Source: Azohydromonas caseinilytica
GTDB lineage: Bacteria > Pseudomonadota > Gammaproteobacteria > Burkholderiales > Burkholderiaceae_C
Direction of reading: 5' to 3'
Assembly: GCF_012927045.1 (NCBI RefSeq)
Contig: NZ_JABBFW010000011.1
Location: forward strand, 107,348-171,347
Length of the DNA: 64,000 nucleotides
Both the position numbers and the translations under genes were made by a program. Below, piece after piece: positions 1 to 9,938 of the stretch. Under the pieces are notes generated by a model. It ran no database searches, was not told where the DNA came from, and saw only the letters and a list, made by a program, of their open reading frames with translations. Numbering within the stretch: the first letter of the stretch is position 1; each line of letters opens with the position of its first letter.

Positions 1-425
1 CGATAGAGCTGGCCGACGCCCGAGCGCACCGTGAGGTCATGCTCCCAGGCCGGCATCGTGCTGGGGTCGGGACGCGGCTGCAGCACCCCGCCCAGCAGCG
101 CCTGGCGCGCGGCGTCGGGGCTGGCGGCGTCGGTGGCGGCGATGGTCCAGGAGTAGCGGCGCAGCACCGCCTCGGTAAAGCGCGCCTCGCTCATGCCGGC
201 CACGCGCGGCAGCAGGTCCGGCGCGCGCGCCGTGCCGCGCGCATCCTCGCCATGGCAGCGCGCGCAATGCGTCTGGAACAGCTGGCGGCCCCAGGCGGTG
301 TCGGCCGTCGCGGCCTCGGGCGGCGCCGCGGCCGGGGTACCGCGCTGGGCGCAGCCGCCGAGCGCCCCGCTCACCAGCACCAGCGCGGCCAGGGTGCGGC
401 AGCGCGTCGAAGAAAGCGTGGTCAT
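1..425 (-). CDS. c-type cytochrome lipoprotein (3' end cut by window edge)
   Basis: Starts at the ATG at 425, preceded by a strong GAGGAG ribosome site, and runs off the left edge. The N-terminus is a lipoprotein signal: a hydrophobic stretch ending LGGC, with the lipidated Cys near residue 25. One heme-binding motif, CARCH, follows about 30 residues later, inside a region reading FQTHCARCHGEDARG, typical of class I cytochrome c. The expected role is membrane-anchored periplasmic electron transfer; the partner dehydrogenase is not visible. The overlapping longer reading frame on this strand is a shadow, because only this frame has signal peptide, heme site and ribosome site. The axial methionine may be in DPSTMPAW near the edge, which is inference. 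Confidence 0.85.
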   Translation of the reverse strand, partial: MTTLSSTRCRTLAALVLVSGALGGCAQRGTPAAAPPEAATADTAWGRQLFQTHCARCHGEDARGTARAPDLLPRVAGMSEARFTEAVLRRYSWTIAATDAASPDAARQALLGGVLQPRPDPSTMPAWEHDLTVRSGVGQLY

Positions 426-548
426 GGCGTCTCCTCTCACTGGCAGCCGCAACGGCCGCCGGCCGCTGGCAGGCGGCGATGGGAACGTAACGCCGGCGGC
501 GCCGCGCGGCTTGCGCAGGATCAAGCAACGGGAGCCCCGGGCCAACCC

Positions 549-583
549 GGGCCGGGCCGGGCCGGGCCGGGCCGGGCCGGGGC
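549..583. repeat. short tandem repeat, unit GGGCC
   Basis: About six uninterrupted copies of a 5-base GGGCC/GGCCG unit lie in the 242-base spacer between the cytochrome gene and the efflux operon. The run is self-complementary, so it could fold as a hairpin or act as a slippage site. No function is visible. Confidence 0.8.
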
Positions 584-667
584 GGGATTGTTCAGCGGAG
601 CTGGACAATTTCCTCACACGGCACGACGTTTATCCAGCCTTACCGACCAATCCCCGGCCGCCGTTGC

Positions 668-1876
668 TCAGGACACCTTGCGCGGCTGCACCTTGCCACC
701 GTCCTTCACCGCGCTGGAGGGGTAGATGACGACCTCCTGTCCCGGCTTGAGCCCGCTCCTGACCCAGGCCTGCGCGCCGTTGCGCGCCGCGATCTCCACC
801 GGCTGCAGCCGGGCCCGGCGGCCGTCGAGGCGGTACACCGCCATCACGCCCTCGTCCTCCACCGGAAACACCGCGCCCACGGGCACCTGCACCGCGCCGT
901 CCACCGCCTGCGTGATGACGCGCACGCCCACCCGGTAGCCGTCGCCCAGGGCCTGCCACTGCGCCGGGTCGCTGGTGAGGTCGATGAGCACGCGCACGCG
1001 CTGTTCCTCCACGCCCAGGGCCGACACCTTGGTGAAGGCGGCCGGCTCCACCAGCCGCACCCGGCCTTCGAGCATGCCGGCGCCGCCCCAGCGCTCGATC
1101 AGCACCCGGCTGCCCGGCGCGGCCTTGAGAGCGTCGGTGGTGAGCAGTTCCGCCACCACTTCCAGCCGCGCGGTGTCGCCCAGTTCCAGCAGCGGCGTGC
1201 CGGCCGCGACCGTGGCCTCGCTGGGCTGCGCCACGCGCAGCACGCGCCCAGCCACCGGGGCGCGCAGCACGAAGGTGCGCCCGCCGCCGGCCGCGGGCCC
1301 GCGCTGCACCGCGGTCAGCGCGGCGCGCGCCTGCTCCACCTCGTGCCCGGCGACATGGCGGTCCTGCTGCGCGGTCTCCAGGTCCTGCTGCGCCGCGCGC
1401 AGCGCCAGCCGGTCGCCATCGAGCTTGGCCGGCGAAATAAAGCCCTGCCGCGCCAGCGCCTCGCTGCGCTCCAGCTCGTTGCGCGCCTGCTGCAGGCCGA
1501 CCTGGGCCCGGGCGATGCGCGCGCCGGCGCGCTCCAGGGCCGCCTGTGCCATCTCCACCCGCGCCTGCTGCTCGCGCAGCGTGCGCTCGTCCTGCAGCAC
1601 GGGCAGCACCGGCGTGAGCAGCGCCAGCGCGTCGCCGGGGCGCACCGCGTCGCCCTCGCGCAGGGCGATGCGCTGCAGCTCGCCGGCCAGCGGCGCGCTG
1701 ACGACGTAGCGGTCGCGCACCCGCGTCTTGGCTTCCTCCTCGATGCTGGCCTCGAAGCGGCCCTGCGTGACCTGGGCCGTCTCCACCGGCGTGGGCCGCG
1801 GCGCGAAGGCCCAGGCCAGCGCCAGCAGCGCCACGGCCACGCCGGCGAGGGTGAAGGCCCATGTCTTGCGTTTCAT
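668..1876 (-). CDS. HlyD/MacA-type periplasmic adaptor of an ABC efflux system
   Basis: 402 residues. One N-terminal membrane anchor (about residues 8-26, AFTLAGVAVALLALAWAF) is followed by a lipoyl/barrel-sandwich half (SAPLAGELQRIALREGDAV), a long alanine/glutamine-rich alpha-hairpin with coiled-coil character (about 100-190), the second lipoyl half (VLRAPVAGRVLRVAQPSEATV) and a C-terminal beta-barrel/MP domain. This is the membrane-fusion order that links an inner-membrane transporter to an outer-membrane TolC-like channel. It starts 3 bases after the permease stop, so the two are co-transcribed. Adaptor, FtsX-type permease and LolD/MacB-type ATPase together make a tripartite MacAB-like pump. 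The exported substrate cannot be told from sequence, and no outer-membrane channel gene is present here. Confidence 0.88.
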   Translation of the reverse strand: MKRKTWAFTLAGVAVALLALAWAFAPRPTPVETAQVTQGRFEASIEEEAKTRVRDRYVVSAPLAGELQRIALREGDAVRPGDALALLTPVLPVLQDERTLREQQARVEMAQAALERAGARIARAQVGLQQARNELERSEALARQGFISPAKLDGDRLALRAAQQDLETAQQDRHVAGHEVEQARAALTAVQRGPAAGGGRTFVLRAPVAGRVLRVAQPSEATVAAGTPLLELGDTARLEVVAELLTTDALKAAPGSRVLIERWGGAGMLEGRVRLVEPAAFTKVSALGVEEQRVRVLIDLTSDPAQWQALGDGYRVGVRVITQAVDGAVQVPVGAVFPVEDEGVMAVYRLDGRRARLQPVEIAARNGAQAWVRSGLKPGQEVVIYPSSAVKDGGKVQPRKVS

Positions 1877-1879
1877 CGG

Positions 1880-4248
1880 TCAGTCCCTTGTCTTGAGCAC
1901 CGCCACCATGTCCAGCCGGTCGATGCGCCGGCGCACCACCAGTGCGCTGCCCAGGCCCGCGGCCACCACCGCGAGGGCCGCCCAGGCGTAGGTCCGCGCG
2001 CGGATCACCGGCGGGAAGTAGAAATGGTCGCTCTTGAGCGCCTCGGCCACGCCATGCGTCAACCCGTAGCCCAGCAGCATCCCCAGCGGGATCGCCACGG
2101 CGATGGCCAGGGCCAGCTCGCCCAGCAGCAGCGCCGACACCTCCGCGCGCGTGAAGCCCAGCACGCGCAGGCTGGCCAGCTCCCAGCCGCGCTCGGCCAG
2201 CGCGATGCGCGCGTTGTTGTAGACCACGCCCACCGCGATCACCACGGCGAAGGTGGTCAGCAACGTGCTCATGATGCGCACGTTGCGGGCGCTGATCTCC
2301 TCCATGTTGCGCAGCATGGTGGCCTTGCTGAAGGCGCCGGCGATGCGCGGGATGCGCTTGGTGGCCTCCAGCAGCGCGGCCTCGCTGCCGCGCTGCACCG
2401 ACAGCACGAAGCCGCCGCTGAGGTCGCCCTCGCCCAGCAGCCGGTTGAGCTCGCGGCGGTCGATGTAGGCGTTGAGGCCCATCATCTCGGACACCGTGCC
2501 CGCCACCGTCAGCTCCAGCGTGCGCGGCCGGCCCACCAGCACCTCGGCGCGCACCGTGTCGCCGGGGCGCACGCCCAGCTTGTCGGCCAGGCGGTCGGTG
2601 AGCACCAGGCCGCGCTGGTCCAGCAGCACCTGGCGCCGGTGCACGTCGATGACGCGGTAGAGCTCGGCGCGCGGCGCGTAGCCGCGGATCAGCCCGCGCT
2701 CGCGGCGCTGGCCGTGGCTGAAGTCCACCGGCACGAAGCGCGTGGACTCCACGCCCAGCACGCCCGGCAGCCGCGCCAGCTCCAGCCGTGCGGCGTCGTC
2801 CACCGGGTCGTTGAGCCACACCGACACGTCACCGCGCAGCGACAGGGTGAACTGCGTGTCCACCACCTCCTCGATGGCGTCGCGCAGGAAGTTGCCCAGG
2901 ATGGTGATGGCCACCGCCGCGGCGATGCCGCCCACGGACAGCGCCGTGCGCAGCGGCCGCCGCTCCATGTTGCGCAGCACCATGCGCAGCGCCGGCGCCA
3001 GGCGCCGCACGCCCAGCCGCTCCAGCAGCGTGCGCCGGTAGCGCCCGGGCGCAGGCGGGCGCATGGCCTCGGCCGGCGCCAGCCGCACCGTGGCCAGGAT
3101 CGCCCCCAGCGTGCCCAGCACCGCGGTGGCGGCGGTGATGGCCGCGCTCAAGGCCATCAGCCCCGGCGCGACGCGGTGCTCGAAGCGCGGGAAGCGGTAG
3201 AACTCGGCGTACAGCGCGGTGAACATCGCCCCCAGCCGCTCGCCCAGCAGCAGGCCCAGCAGCAGCCCCAGCGCCACGATCAGCAGCACCAGCTTGAGGT
3301 AGTGCAGCGCGATGGCGACGTTGGGGTAGCCCAGCGCCTTGAGCGCGGCGATCTGCTCGCGCTGCGTGCTCACCAGGCGCGACACCACGACGTTGAGCAG
3401 GAAGGCCGCCACGCCCAGGAAGATGGCCGGCAGCACGGTGCCGAACACGCGCTGGGACTTGATCTCGTCGTCCAGCATCACGTGCGAGCTCTGGTTGGCG
3501 CGGCCGACCACGTCGCGCCCGCCATAGGGCGCCAGCCGCTGCTGCAGCGCGGCGATCACGGTGGGCTCGGATGCGCCCGGCGCCAGCCGCACCGTCACGC
3601 GGTTGAAGGCGCCGCGCAGGTCGTAGGCCGCTTCCAGCACCTCGCGGTCGATCCAGAACACGCCGTAGCCGCGCTGGTCCGGCATGCCCCACAGCCCGGC
3701 GAAGATGAACTCCGGCGACAGCGCGGTGCCGACGATGCGCAGCTGGCGCTGGCGCCCGTTGACCAGCACGCCCAGCGTGTCGCCGAATTTCAGCTGGCGT
3801 GCCTTGGCGAAGCCCTCCGACACCAGCGCGGGGATGGCGCCGTCGCGCTGGCCGCCGCCGTCGGGCTGCAGCGGCTGGCCAGCGCTGACGCTGACGCGGT
3901 TGAGGCGCTGCGGCGCGCGCAGCTCCAGCCCGACGAGCTGGCCGATGACCGGGTCGGGCAGCCCCGGGATCTCCACCCGCACCATGGCCTCGACGCCGGT
4001 CTGCACCTCGGCCACGCCGGGCAGCGCGCGCAGGCTCTCCTCCAGCGCGTCGGGCGCGCGCTTGAGCACCGCGAACACGTCGGCGAAGCGGCCCTCGGCG
4101 TAGTAGCTGTCGCGCGCCCAGGCCAGCGAGTCCACGGCCGAGAGGCTGGTGAGAAAGCCGCCCACGCCGCTGGCCACCACCAGCGCGATGGTCAGCGCCT
4201 GGCTCCACATGCGGCGCAGGTCGCGCAGCAGCTTGACGTTGAGGGCCT

Positions 4249-4252
<4 letters not shown>
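1880..4252 (-). CDS. FtsX/MacB-type ABC transporter permease (fused double FtsX)
   Basis: 790 residues from the GTG at 4252, which overlaps the upstream ATPase stop as GTGA; frames starting earlier lack a coding-like N-terminus. A cytoplasmic start ([17 protein letters not shown]) leads into membrane segment 1, then a large periplasmic domain, three membrane segments of a first FtsX domain ([26 protein letters not shown] onward), a second periplasmic domain and a second FtsX set near the C-terminus ([27 protein letters not shown]). The [12 protein letters not shown] and [12 protein letters not shown] segments are typical coupling helices. This size matches two-FtsX permeases that pair with a separate ATPase. 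It sits in the inner membrane and partners the ATPase upstream and the HlyD adaptor downstream. Confidence 0.9.
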
Positions 4253-5055
<803 letters not shown>

Positions 5056-5090
5056 GCGCGCCGGGCCACTGCGGTCCGGCGCCGCCGTGC

Positions 5091-5396
5091 TCAGCGCAGC
5101 TTGCGCCGGTAGGCGGCCACCAGCCCGGCCGCCAGCAGCGCCAGCAGGTGCAGCGCGTTGGGTTCGGGCAAGGGGTCGGTATCGGCCGCACCGGCCCGGC
5201 GCGCGGCGCCATCGCGCGGCGGCGCGGCCTGGAGCGTGGCCTCGGGTGCGTCCAGCGGCGCCGCCAGCGCGCTGTCGGCGGGCGTGGCCGCCACGCCGTC
5301 ACCGCCCGCCTGGGCCGACACGGCCGCCGCGGCCAGCAGCGCGGCGGCCAGCCACTTCAGGGCCGTCGGGGCCGACCGGGACCGGATTCCATTCAT
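5091..5396 (-). CDS. small PEP-CTERM sorting-signal protein
   Basis: 101 residues from the ATG at 5396, chosen because GGAGG lies about 6 bases upstream and the residues after it form a signal peptide (about 1-30, ending VSAQA). The mature part is a short Ala/Pro-rich stretch with no recognised domain. The C-terminus is a PEP-CTERM signal: PLPEPN (PEP at 77-79), a hydrophobic helix ([16 protein letters not shown]) and a basic tail (RRKLR). In this family an exosortase cleaves at the PEP motif during surface or exopolysaccharide-linked export. No exosortase is in this window, so it must be elsewhere if the signal is used. Most of the protein is signal, so the exported part is only about 45 residues. 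Confidence 0.8.
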   Translation of the reverse strand: MNGIRSRSAPTALKWLAAALLAAAAVSAQAGGDGVAATPADSALAAPLDAPEATLQAAPPRDGAARRAGAADTDPLPEPNALHLLALLAAGLVAAYRRKLR

Positions 5397-5695
5397 GCAC
5401 ACCTCCATGGAATTGATGGCCATGCGGCCTTGCCGTCGCAGGGCTGCGGCGCAGGCTGTCGTTGTGGGGCCGAGGGATGGCTTGCGCATCCCCAGGATTG
5501 ACGAGCCACCCGCATTCCGCGGTGATCCAGATCAACCCCGGGCCACACGGCCGCCCGGCGCGTGCAGCGGCCGGCTGCCGTTGCAGCGGCAACTTTCGGG
5601 TCGGGATGGGTCGCGCCGGGCTTGCAGTGCTTGACACCGCTCAAGACCATGCCGCGCTGCGCTGCCCAGAATGGGCTGGGTTCAAGGAGTTGCCG

Positions 5696-6685
5696 ATGCG
5701 AGCGATGGTGTTGCAGCGGCCCGGCCTGCCGCTGGTGCTGCAGGAGCGGGCCGACCCCATGCCGGGCCCGGGCGAGGTGCGGCTGCGGGTGCTGGCCTGC
5801 GCGGTGTGCCGCACCGACCTGCACGTGGTGGACGGCGAGCTGCCCGGCACGCGCTTTCCCATCGTGCCGGGCCACGAGATCGTGGGCGTGGTGGAGGCGC
5901 TGGGGCCCGGCGTGCACGGGCTGCAGCCCGGCGAGCGGGTGGGCGTGCCGTGGCTGGGCCACACGTGCGGCCATTGCGCCTACTGCGTCGAGGGGCACGA
6001 GAACCTGTGTGACGCGCCGCTGTTCACCGGCCACACCCGCGACGGCGGCTTCGCCAGCCACGTGATCGCCGAGGCCGCCTTCTGCCTGCCGCTGCAGGGC
6101 CAGCGCCTGGACCCGGTGCACGTGGCGCCGCTGCTGTGCGCGGGACTCATCGGCTGGCGCTCGCTGCGCGCGGCCGGCGACGCGGCGCGCACGCTGGGGC
6201 TGTACGGCTTCGGCGCGGCGGCGCACCTGATCACGCAGGTGGCGGTGCGGCAGGGGCGCGAGGTCTTCGCCTTCACGCGCGCGGGCGACACCGAGGCGCA
6301 GGCCTTCGCGCGCCGGCTGGGCGCGGCCTGGGCCGGCGGCTCCGGCGAGGCGCCGCCGCGCGCGCTGGACGCGGCGATCCTGTTCGCGCCCGTGGGCGAG
6401 CTGGTGCCGCGCGCGCTGCAGGCGGTGCGCAAGGGCGGCCGCGTGGTGTGCGGCGGCATCCACATGAGCGACATCCCCGCCTTCCCCTACCGGCTGCTGT
6501 GGGAAGAGCGCCAGGTGGTGTCGGTGGCCAACCTCACGCGCCAGGACGGGCACGAGTTCCTGCGCCTGGCGGCGGACATGCCGCTGGACGTGCAAGCCAC
6601 CACCTACCCGCTGGAGCAGGCCAACCAGGCGCTGGACGACCTGCGCCACGGCCGGCTGCAGGGCGCGGCGGTGCTCGTGCCCTGA
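5696..6685 (+). CDS. zinc-dependent alcohol dehydrogenase (MDR superfamily)
   Basis: 329 residues from the ATG at 5696, with AAGGAG 7 bases upstream. Catalytic zinc ligands are visible as C38 (CRTD), H60-E61 (GHE) and C148. The structural zinc lobe has its four cysteines at C91, C94, C97 and C105 (CGHCAYCVEGHENLC). The Rossmann domain follows (LGLYGFGAAAHL) for NAD(P). The expected reaction is reversible oxidation of a primary alcohol to an aldehyde, in the cytoplasm. The PWLGHTCGHC context resembles the AdhA-like 'zinc-binding alcohol dehydrogenase family'. It stands alone between a PEP-CTERM gene and a sensor kinase, so the physiological substrate is unknown. Confidence 0.9.
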   Translation: MRAMVLQRPGLPLVLQERADPMPGPGEVRLRVLACAVCRTDLHVVDGELPGTRFPIVPGHEIVGVVEALGPGVHGLQPGERVGVPWLGHTCGHCAYCVEGHENLCDAPLFTGHTRDGGFASHVIAEAAFCLPLQGQRLDPVHVAPLLCAGLIGWRSLRAAGDAARTLGLYGFGAAAHLITQVAVRQGREVFAFTRAGDTEAQAFARRLGAAWAGGSGEAPPRALDAAILFAPVGELVPRALQAVRKGGRVVCGGIHMSDIPAFPYRLLWEERQVVSVANLTRQDGHEFLRLAADMPLDVQATTYPLEQANQALDDLRHGRLQGAAVLVP

Positions 6686-6849
6686 GGCCTTCCACCGCCC
6701 GGACTTTCTCGAGGCAGCCGTCGGCCGCGGCCGGCGCACGAACATTTCACAAACAATCGGTTACATCGCACCTCTCCATGCGCCTGACGCGGCGCCGATG
6801 GAGAGCGTTTGCCCTGGTCTTCGGCCGGCACTTTCCCGCAACCACCTTC

Positions 6850-9582
6850 ATGGCCTTGCCACAACGACAACCTTCCAGGCAGCTGCCCTTACCCCCGGCC
6901 ATTGCCGTCGCGCTGGCCGTGTTGCTGGCGATGGCCGCGGTGGCGCTGTGGTTCCAGAACGTCGCCAGCGACACGGTGCGCTGGCGCGCCCACACGCTGC
7001 GCGTGCGCGTGGAGCTGGCCGAGCTGCGCAGCGACGTGCTGGAGATCTCGCGCGCGGTGCGCGGCCCCGTGGCCAGCGCGCGCGACGAGGGGCTGGCGTC
7101 GGCCCAGGACGCGTTGCAGCGCACGCCCGAGCGGCTGCGCTCGCTCCAGGGGCTCACCGCCGACAGCCCGGCGCAGCAGCAGCGGCTCAGGCAGCTCGAT
7201 GAGCGGCTGCGCACGCTGACCGCGCTGGATCAGGACCTGCTGCGCGAGGCGGCCGAAGCCGGCTTCGAGGCCGCGCGCGAACGCGTCGCCGAGGGCGATG
7301 CCGCCGCCGAGCTGACGGCCGTGAAGGCGCTGCTCGACGCGCTGGACGCGGAGGAGCTGCGCGTGCTGGCCCGGCGCGACACGGCGGTGCAGCAGAGCAT
7401 GAACCTGACCATCGCCAGCACCACGCTGGGCAGCCTGCTGTCGCTGGCACTGGTGGCCTGGGCCGGCCGCGGCCAGCAGCGCAGCCTGCGGCGGCTGGGC
7501 GACACGGTCGGCGAGCTGGAGCAGGCGCGGGACTCGCTGCGGCAGGCCAATGAGCGGCTGCAGGCCCAGGCCGGCCAGCTCACGGAGCTCAATGCGGCGC
7601 TGTGGCGCAGCATCGGCGACGACGTGCCGCCGCGCCCCGTGGCCGCGCCGATGCCAACGCGGCTGGACGCGCCCGAGCGGCTGGAGGCGCTGCGGCGCAC
7701 ACAGCTGATGGACACGCCGCCGGAGGAGGACTTCGACCGCTTCACGCGGCTGGCGGCGCTGTCGCTGCGCGCGCCGATGGGCCTGATCAGCCTGGTGGAC
7801 GAGCGGCGGCAGTTCTTCAAGAGCGCCTTCGGCCTGCCCGAGGCGCTGGCCGAGACGCGCGAGATGCCGGTGCAGGAGTCGTTCTGCCAGTTCGTGGTGA
7901 CCTCCGGCGGCGCGCTGGTGGTGGAGGACGCGCAGCGGCATCCGCCGCCGGGCTACGGCCGGCCCGTGCCCGCGGGCGTGGGCGCCTACCTGGGCGTGCC
8001 GCTGGCCACGCCGGACGGCCAGGTGCTGGGCAGCTTCTGCGTGGTGGACGACAAGCCCCGGCACTGGACGGCCCAGGAGCGCGCGAACCTGGAGCGCATC
8101 GCGCAGTCGGTGCTGGCGGCCATCGCAGTGCGCATGCAACTGCGCACGCTGGAGCGCCACGTGGCCGAGCGCACGGCCGAGGCGCGGCTGCTGGCCGGGG
8201 CCATCCAGCACTCGCTCAACGGCGTGAGCATCGCCAACGCGCAGGGCCGCATCACCTATGCCAACGACGCCTACGCGCTGCAGTTCGGCTACGCGCGACC
8301 CGAGGAGGTGGCGGGCGTGGCCGTGACCGAACACTGCGCGGACCCGGACGTGGCCGAGCGCATCCGCGCCGAGCTGAAGTCCCGCGGCACGTCGCGCATG
8401 GAGTTCACGGCGCGGCGGCGCGACGGCAGCCTGTTCGAGGTGCTGCTGGACTTGTACCTGGCGCATGACGAGTCCGGGCGCGAGATCTGCGTCGGCACCT
8501 CCATCGACATCACCGAGCGCAAGCGCGCCGAGGAGGCGCTGCGCCTGGGCGAGGAGCGGCTGCGCCTGGCGCTGGAAGCCGCGCGCATGGGCGCCTACGA
8601 CTACGACCCGGCCACGCGCCGGGTGCAGTGCGTGGGCAGCCTGTACGGGTCACTGGGCCTGCCCGCACAAGGCAGCAGCGAGGAGTTCACGCAGCACGTC
8701 CACCCGGAGGACCGCGCGGCGCTGCGCCGGCAGGCCGCCCAGGTGAGCCCGGCGCAACCGGGCTACGTGCTGGAGTACCGCCTGGGCACGGCCGAGGGCG
8801 GCTGGGCCTGGATCGCCGACCATGCGCAGGCCCACTTCTCCAGCGACGGGCGGCTGCTGCGGCGCATCGGCATCAACGTGGACGTGACGGCGCGGCGCGA
8901 GGCCGAGGCGGCGCTCAAGGCGGCGCTGGCGGAAAAGGAGGTGCTGCTGCAGGAGGTGCACCACCGGGTGAAGAACAACCTCCAGATCGTCACCAGCCTG
9001 CTGCAGCTGCAGCGCCGCCAGCTGCAGGACCCGGCCATCCAGGCCGCGTTCAGCGAGACCGAGCACCGCGTGCGCGCCATGGCGCTGGTGCACCAGCGGC
9101 TGTACCAGCAGTCCACGCTGTCGGCGCTGAACTTCGACGACTACCTGCGCACGCTGCTCGACCAGCTCATGCGCTCCTTCGGCGCGGAGCAGCGGGTGCG
9201 CCTGACGCTGGCGCTGCAGCCGCAGCGGCTGCCGGTGGACACCGCCATCCCGCTGGGCCTGATCGTCACCGAGCTCGTCACCAATGCCCTGAAGTACGCC
9301 TGCACGCCGGGCCGCCGGGGCGAGCTGCGCATCGCGCTGCATCCCGCGCAAGGCGCTCCGGGCCGCCTGGTGCTGGAAGTGCAGGACGACGGCCCCGGGC
9401 TGCCGCCGGGCTTCGAGCCGGCCGAGTCCACGGGGCTGGGCATGCGGCTGGTGACGCTGCTGTCGCGCCAGCTCGATGCGTCCGTGGCGCTGGGCAAGGC
9501 TGCGGGCACGCACTGGCACGTGGACGTGCCGGTGCAGGCGGGCCCTGCCGCGGCCGCCACGCCGCCCGCCACGACCCCCTAG
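6850..9582 (+). CDS. membrane sensor histidine kinase (GAF-PAS-PAS-HisKA_2)
   Basis: About 910 residues from the ATG at 6850; an in-frame ATG at 6778 would add 24 residues, and neither has a clear ribosome site. Two membrane helices (about 17-37 and 186-206) enclose a periplasmic helical sensor of about 150 residues. The cytoplasmic order is a coiled coil (210-255), a GAF domain (about 280-435, including LISLVDERRQFFKSAFGLP), two PAS/PAC modules and a HisKA_2-type dimerisation domain whose H-box reads EVHHRVKNNLQ. An HATPase_c domain follows (LIVTELVTNALKYA, DDGPGLP, GLGMRLV). This class often signals to stand-alone receiver or anti-sigma partners. No response regulator is adjacent, so it is an orphan kinase. 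The signal is unknown. Confidence 0.88.
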   Translation: MALPQRQPSRQLPLPPAIAVALAVLLAMAAVALWFQNVASDTVRWRAHTLRVRVELAELRSDVLEISRAVRGPVASARDEGLASAQDALQRTPERLRSLQGLTADSPAQQQRLRQLDERLRTLTALDQDLLREAAEAGFEAARERVAEGDAAAELTAVKALLDALDAEELRVLARRDTAVQQSMNLTIASTTLGSLLSLALVAWAGRGQQRSLRRLGDTVGELEQARDSLRQANERLQAQAGQLTELNAALWRSIGDDVPPRPVAAPMPTRLDAPERLEALRRTQLMDTPPEEDFDRFTRLAALSLRAPMGLISLVDERRQFFKSAFGLPEALAETREMPVQESFCQFVVTSGGALVVEDAQRHPPPGYGRPVPAGVGAYLGVPLATPDGQVLGSFCVVDDKPRHWTAQERANLERIAQSVLAAIAVRMQLRTLERHVAERTAEARLLAGAIQHSLNGVSIANAQGRITYANDAYALQFGYARPEEVAGVAVTEHCADPDVAERIRAELKSRGTSRMEFTARRRDGSLFEVLLDLYLAHDESGREICVGTSIDITERKRAEEALRLGEERLRLALEAARMGAYDYDPATRRVQCVGSLYGSLGLPAQGSSEEFTQHVHPEDRAALRRQAAQVSPAQPGYVLEYRLGTAEGGWAWIADHAQAHFSSDGRLLRRIGINVDVTARREAEAALKAALAEKEVLLQEVHHRVKNNLQIVTSLLQLQRRQLQDPAIQAAFSETEHRVRAMALVHQRLYQQSTLSALNFDDYLRTLLDQLMRSFGAEQRVRLTLALQPQRLPVDTAIPLGLIVTELVTNALKYACTPGRRGELRIALHPAQGAPGRLVLEVQDDGPGLPPGFEPAESTGLGMRLVTLLSRQLDASVALGKAAGTHWHVDVPVQAGPAAAATPPATTP

Positions 9583-9938
9583 CGACTGCCAGCAGCGCCG
9601 CTGTCGGCGTGCCCGCGCTGGAACATGCTGGAACGCGCTGTAAGCGTTACGTTCATTCACGTTTGGCACAATCCGCACCACGTTCCCGTCACAAGGCGGC
9701 ACGGGACGGATGCAACACCGAAGCCCCGGCGACCTTGAGCCCCGGCCGGACGACCCCGCGTGGCGGCGTCTTCCACCAGCGGCACCGCTGGGCTGACGTG
9801 CCGGGCCACGGACCTGTGGCGGTCCGCCCGGGACCACGGTGACCACGCACGACCCATCAAGGCCCGCGCTCCCGACCCTGGGAGCGCGGGCCAGCGCTGC
9901 CTGCTTGTCCGGGATACCAAACCAGAGGGAGTAGTTCG
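9583..9938 (+). other. 356-base leader/intergenic region upstream of potF
   Basis: No convincing coding frame. It holds an AT-richer patch around 9638-9675 that could carry the potF promoter, the strong hairpin at 9861-9892 listed separately, and the potF ribosome site (GAGGGAG just before 9939). The distance from the likely promoter to potF implies a long untranslated leader. Confidence 0.5.
9861..9892 (+). promoter_or_regulatory. perfect 13-bp hairpin in the potF leader
   Basis: A perfect inverted repeat: 13-base arms (GGCCCGCGCTCCC and its complement) around a 6-base loop, starting 78 bases and ending 46 bases before the potF start codon. No run of T follows, so it does not look like a simple intrinsic terminator. 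A leader structure that modulates potF expression or mRNA stability is inferred. Confidence 0.6.

Noticed and set aside
549..583. GGGCC tandem repeats as a CRISPR or regulatory array
   Set aside because: Units are only 5 bases with no spacers; a simple slippage tract.
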